Shown here: one piece after another, positions 13,233 to 13,279 of the stretch
Position numbering within the stretch: position 1 is the first letter of the stretch
Layout of the letters: every line of letters starts with the position of its first letter
Assembly (NCBI GenBank): GCA_900553005.1
Contig: USBU01000014.1
Location: forward strand, 1 to 13,279
Source of the DNA: an uncultured Eubacteriales bacterium
Lineage (GTDB): Bacteria; Bacillota; Clostridia; Christensenellales; Pumilibacteraceae
Reading direction: 5' to 3'
DNA length: 13,279 bases
Made by a program: the position numbers and the translations under genes
The notes under the pieces: generated by a model
Seen by the model: only the letters and a program-made list of their open reading frames with translations
Database searches by the model: none
What the model was told of the DNA's origin: nothing

Positions 13233-13279
13233 CTGTCTCTTATACACATCTCCGAGCCCACGAGACGGAGCTACATCTC
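13233..13279 (-). other. Untrimmed Nextera adapter with index
   Basis: Bases 13233-13266 are the reverse complement of the same Nextera Read 2 adapter seen at the start. GGAGCTAC (13267-13274) follows, the complement of the first index, then ATCTC from the P7 side. Both contig ends carry the same adapter in opposite orientation. This is library sequence and not genome. Confidence 0.98.

Noticed and set aside
1..13279. Terminal inverted repeat of about 46 bases, as in a linear element or transposon
   Set aside because: Both copies are Nextera adapter plus index; no transposase or plasmid gene is present.
1..13279. CRISPR array, tRNA, rRNA, riboswitch or insertion sequence
   Set aside because: No regularly spaced repeats, cloverleaf, conserved RNA core or transposase was seen on either strand.

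Overview
The window is one assembled contig with untrimmed Nextera sequencing adapter at both ends (1-46 and 13233-13279). The biological insert is about 47-13232. Gene content points to an anaerobic, fermentative member of the Clostridia (Bacillota), probably uncultured: a trimeric [FeFe] hydrogenase operon with DRTGG, PHP and anti-sigma-like partners, a DUF6062-like protein, strong AGGAG-type ribosome binding sites, and several TTG or GTG starts. No rRNA or tRNA gene is present, so placement below class is not possible.

Layout. All genes but the last lie on the minus strand. At 47-1182 a cut-off yggS (PLP homeostasis protein) follows an ATP-grasp RimK-like ligase, behind a good sigma-A promoter at 1234-1263. 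At 1264-1494 is a gene-free stretch with several inverted repeats. At 1495-3207 is a sialidase-like beta-propeller protein without a signal peptide.

The core is a ten-gene operon, 11350 down to 3337, with a promoter at 11383-11411 and an intrinsic terminator at 3259-3316. In transcription order it encodes a DRTGG protein, an RsbW/SpoIIAB-like ATPase, a sensory-type [FeFe]-hydrogenase-like protein, a second DRTGG-like protein, a PHP-domain phosphoesterase, HydC (NuoE-like), a HATPase, a small thioredoxin-fold [2Fe-2S] protein, HydB (NuoF-like, FMN/NAD) and HydA (catalytic [FeFe] hydrogenase). HydABC should couple NAD(H), and possibly ferredoxin, to H2. The first five genes look like a redox or H2-sensing module placed ahead of the enzyme. 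The hydEFG maturases are not in the window.

Upstream, 11548-12330 encodes a single-pass membrane protein with a SPOR-like region, divergent from a DUF6062-like protein with two CxxC/CxxH modules (12410-13090), which ends at its own terminator.

The most interesting points are the reciprocal departures in the H-cluster L1 motif of the two hydrogenase-family proteins of the operon (TSCSP in HydA, SSACP in the sensor), the heavily altered active-site shell of the sensor, and the [2Fe-2S] protein with only three cysteines.
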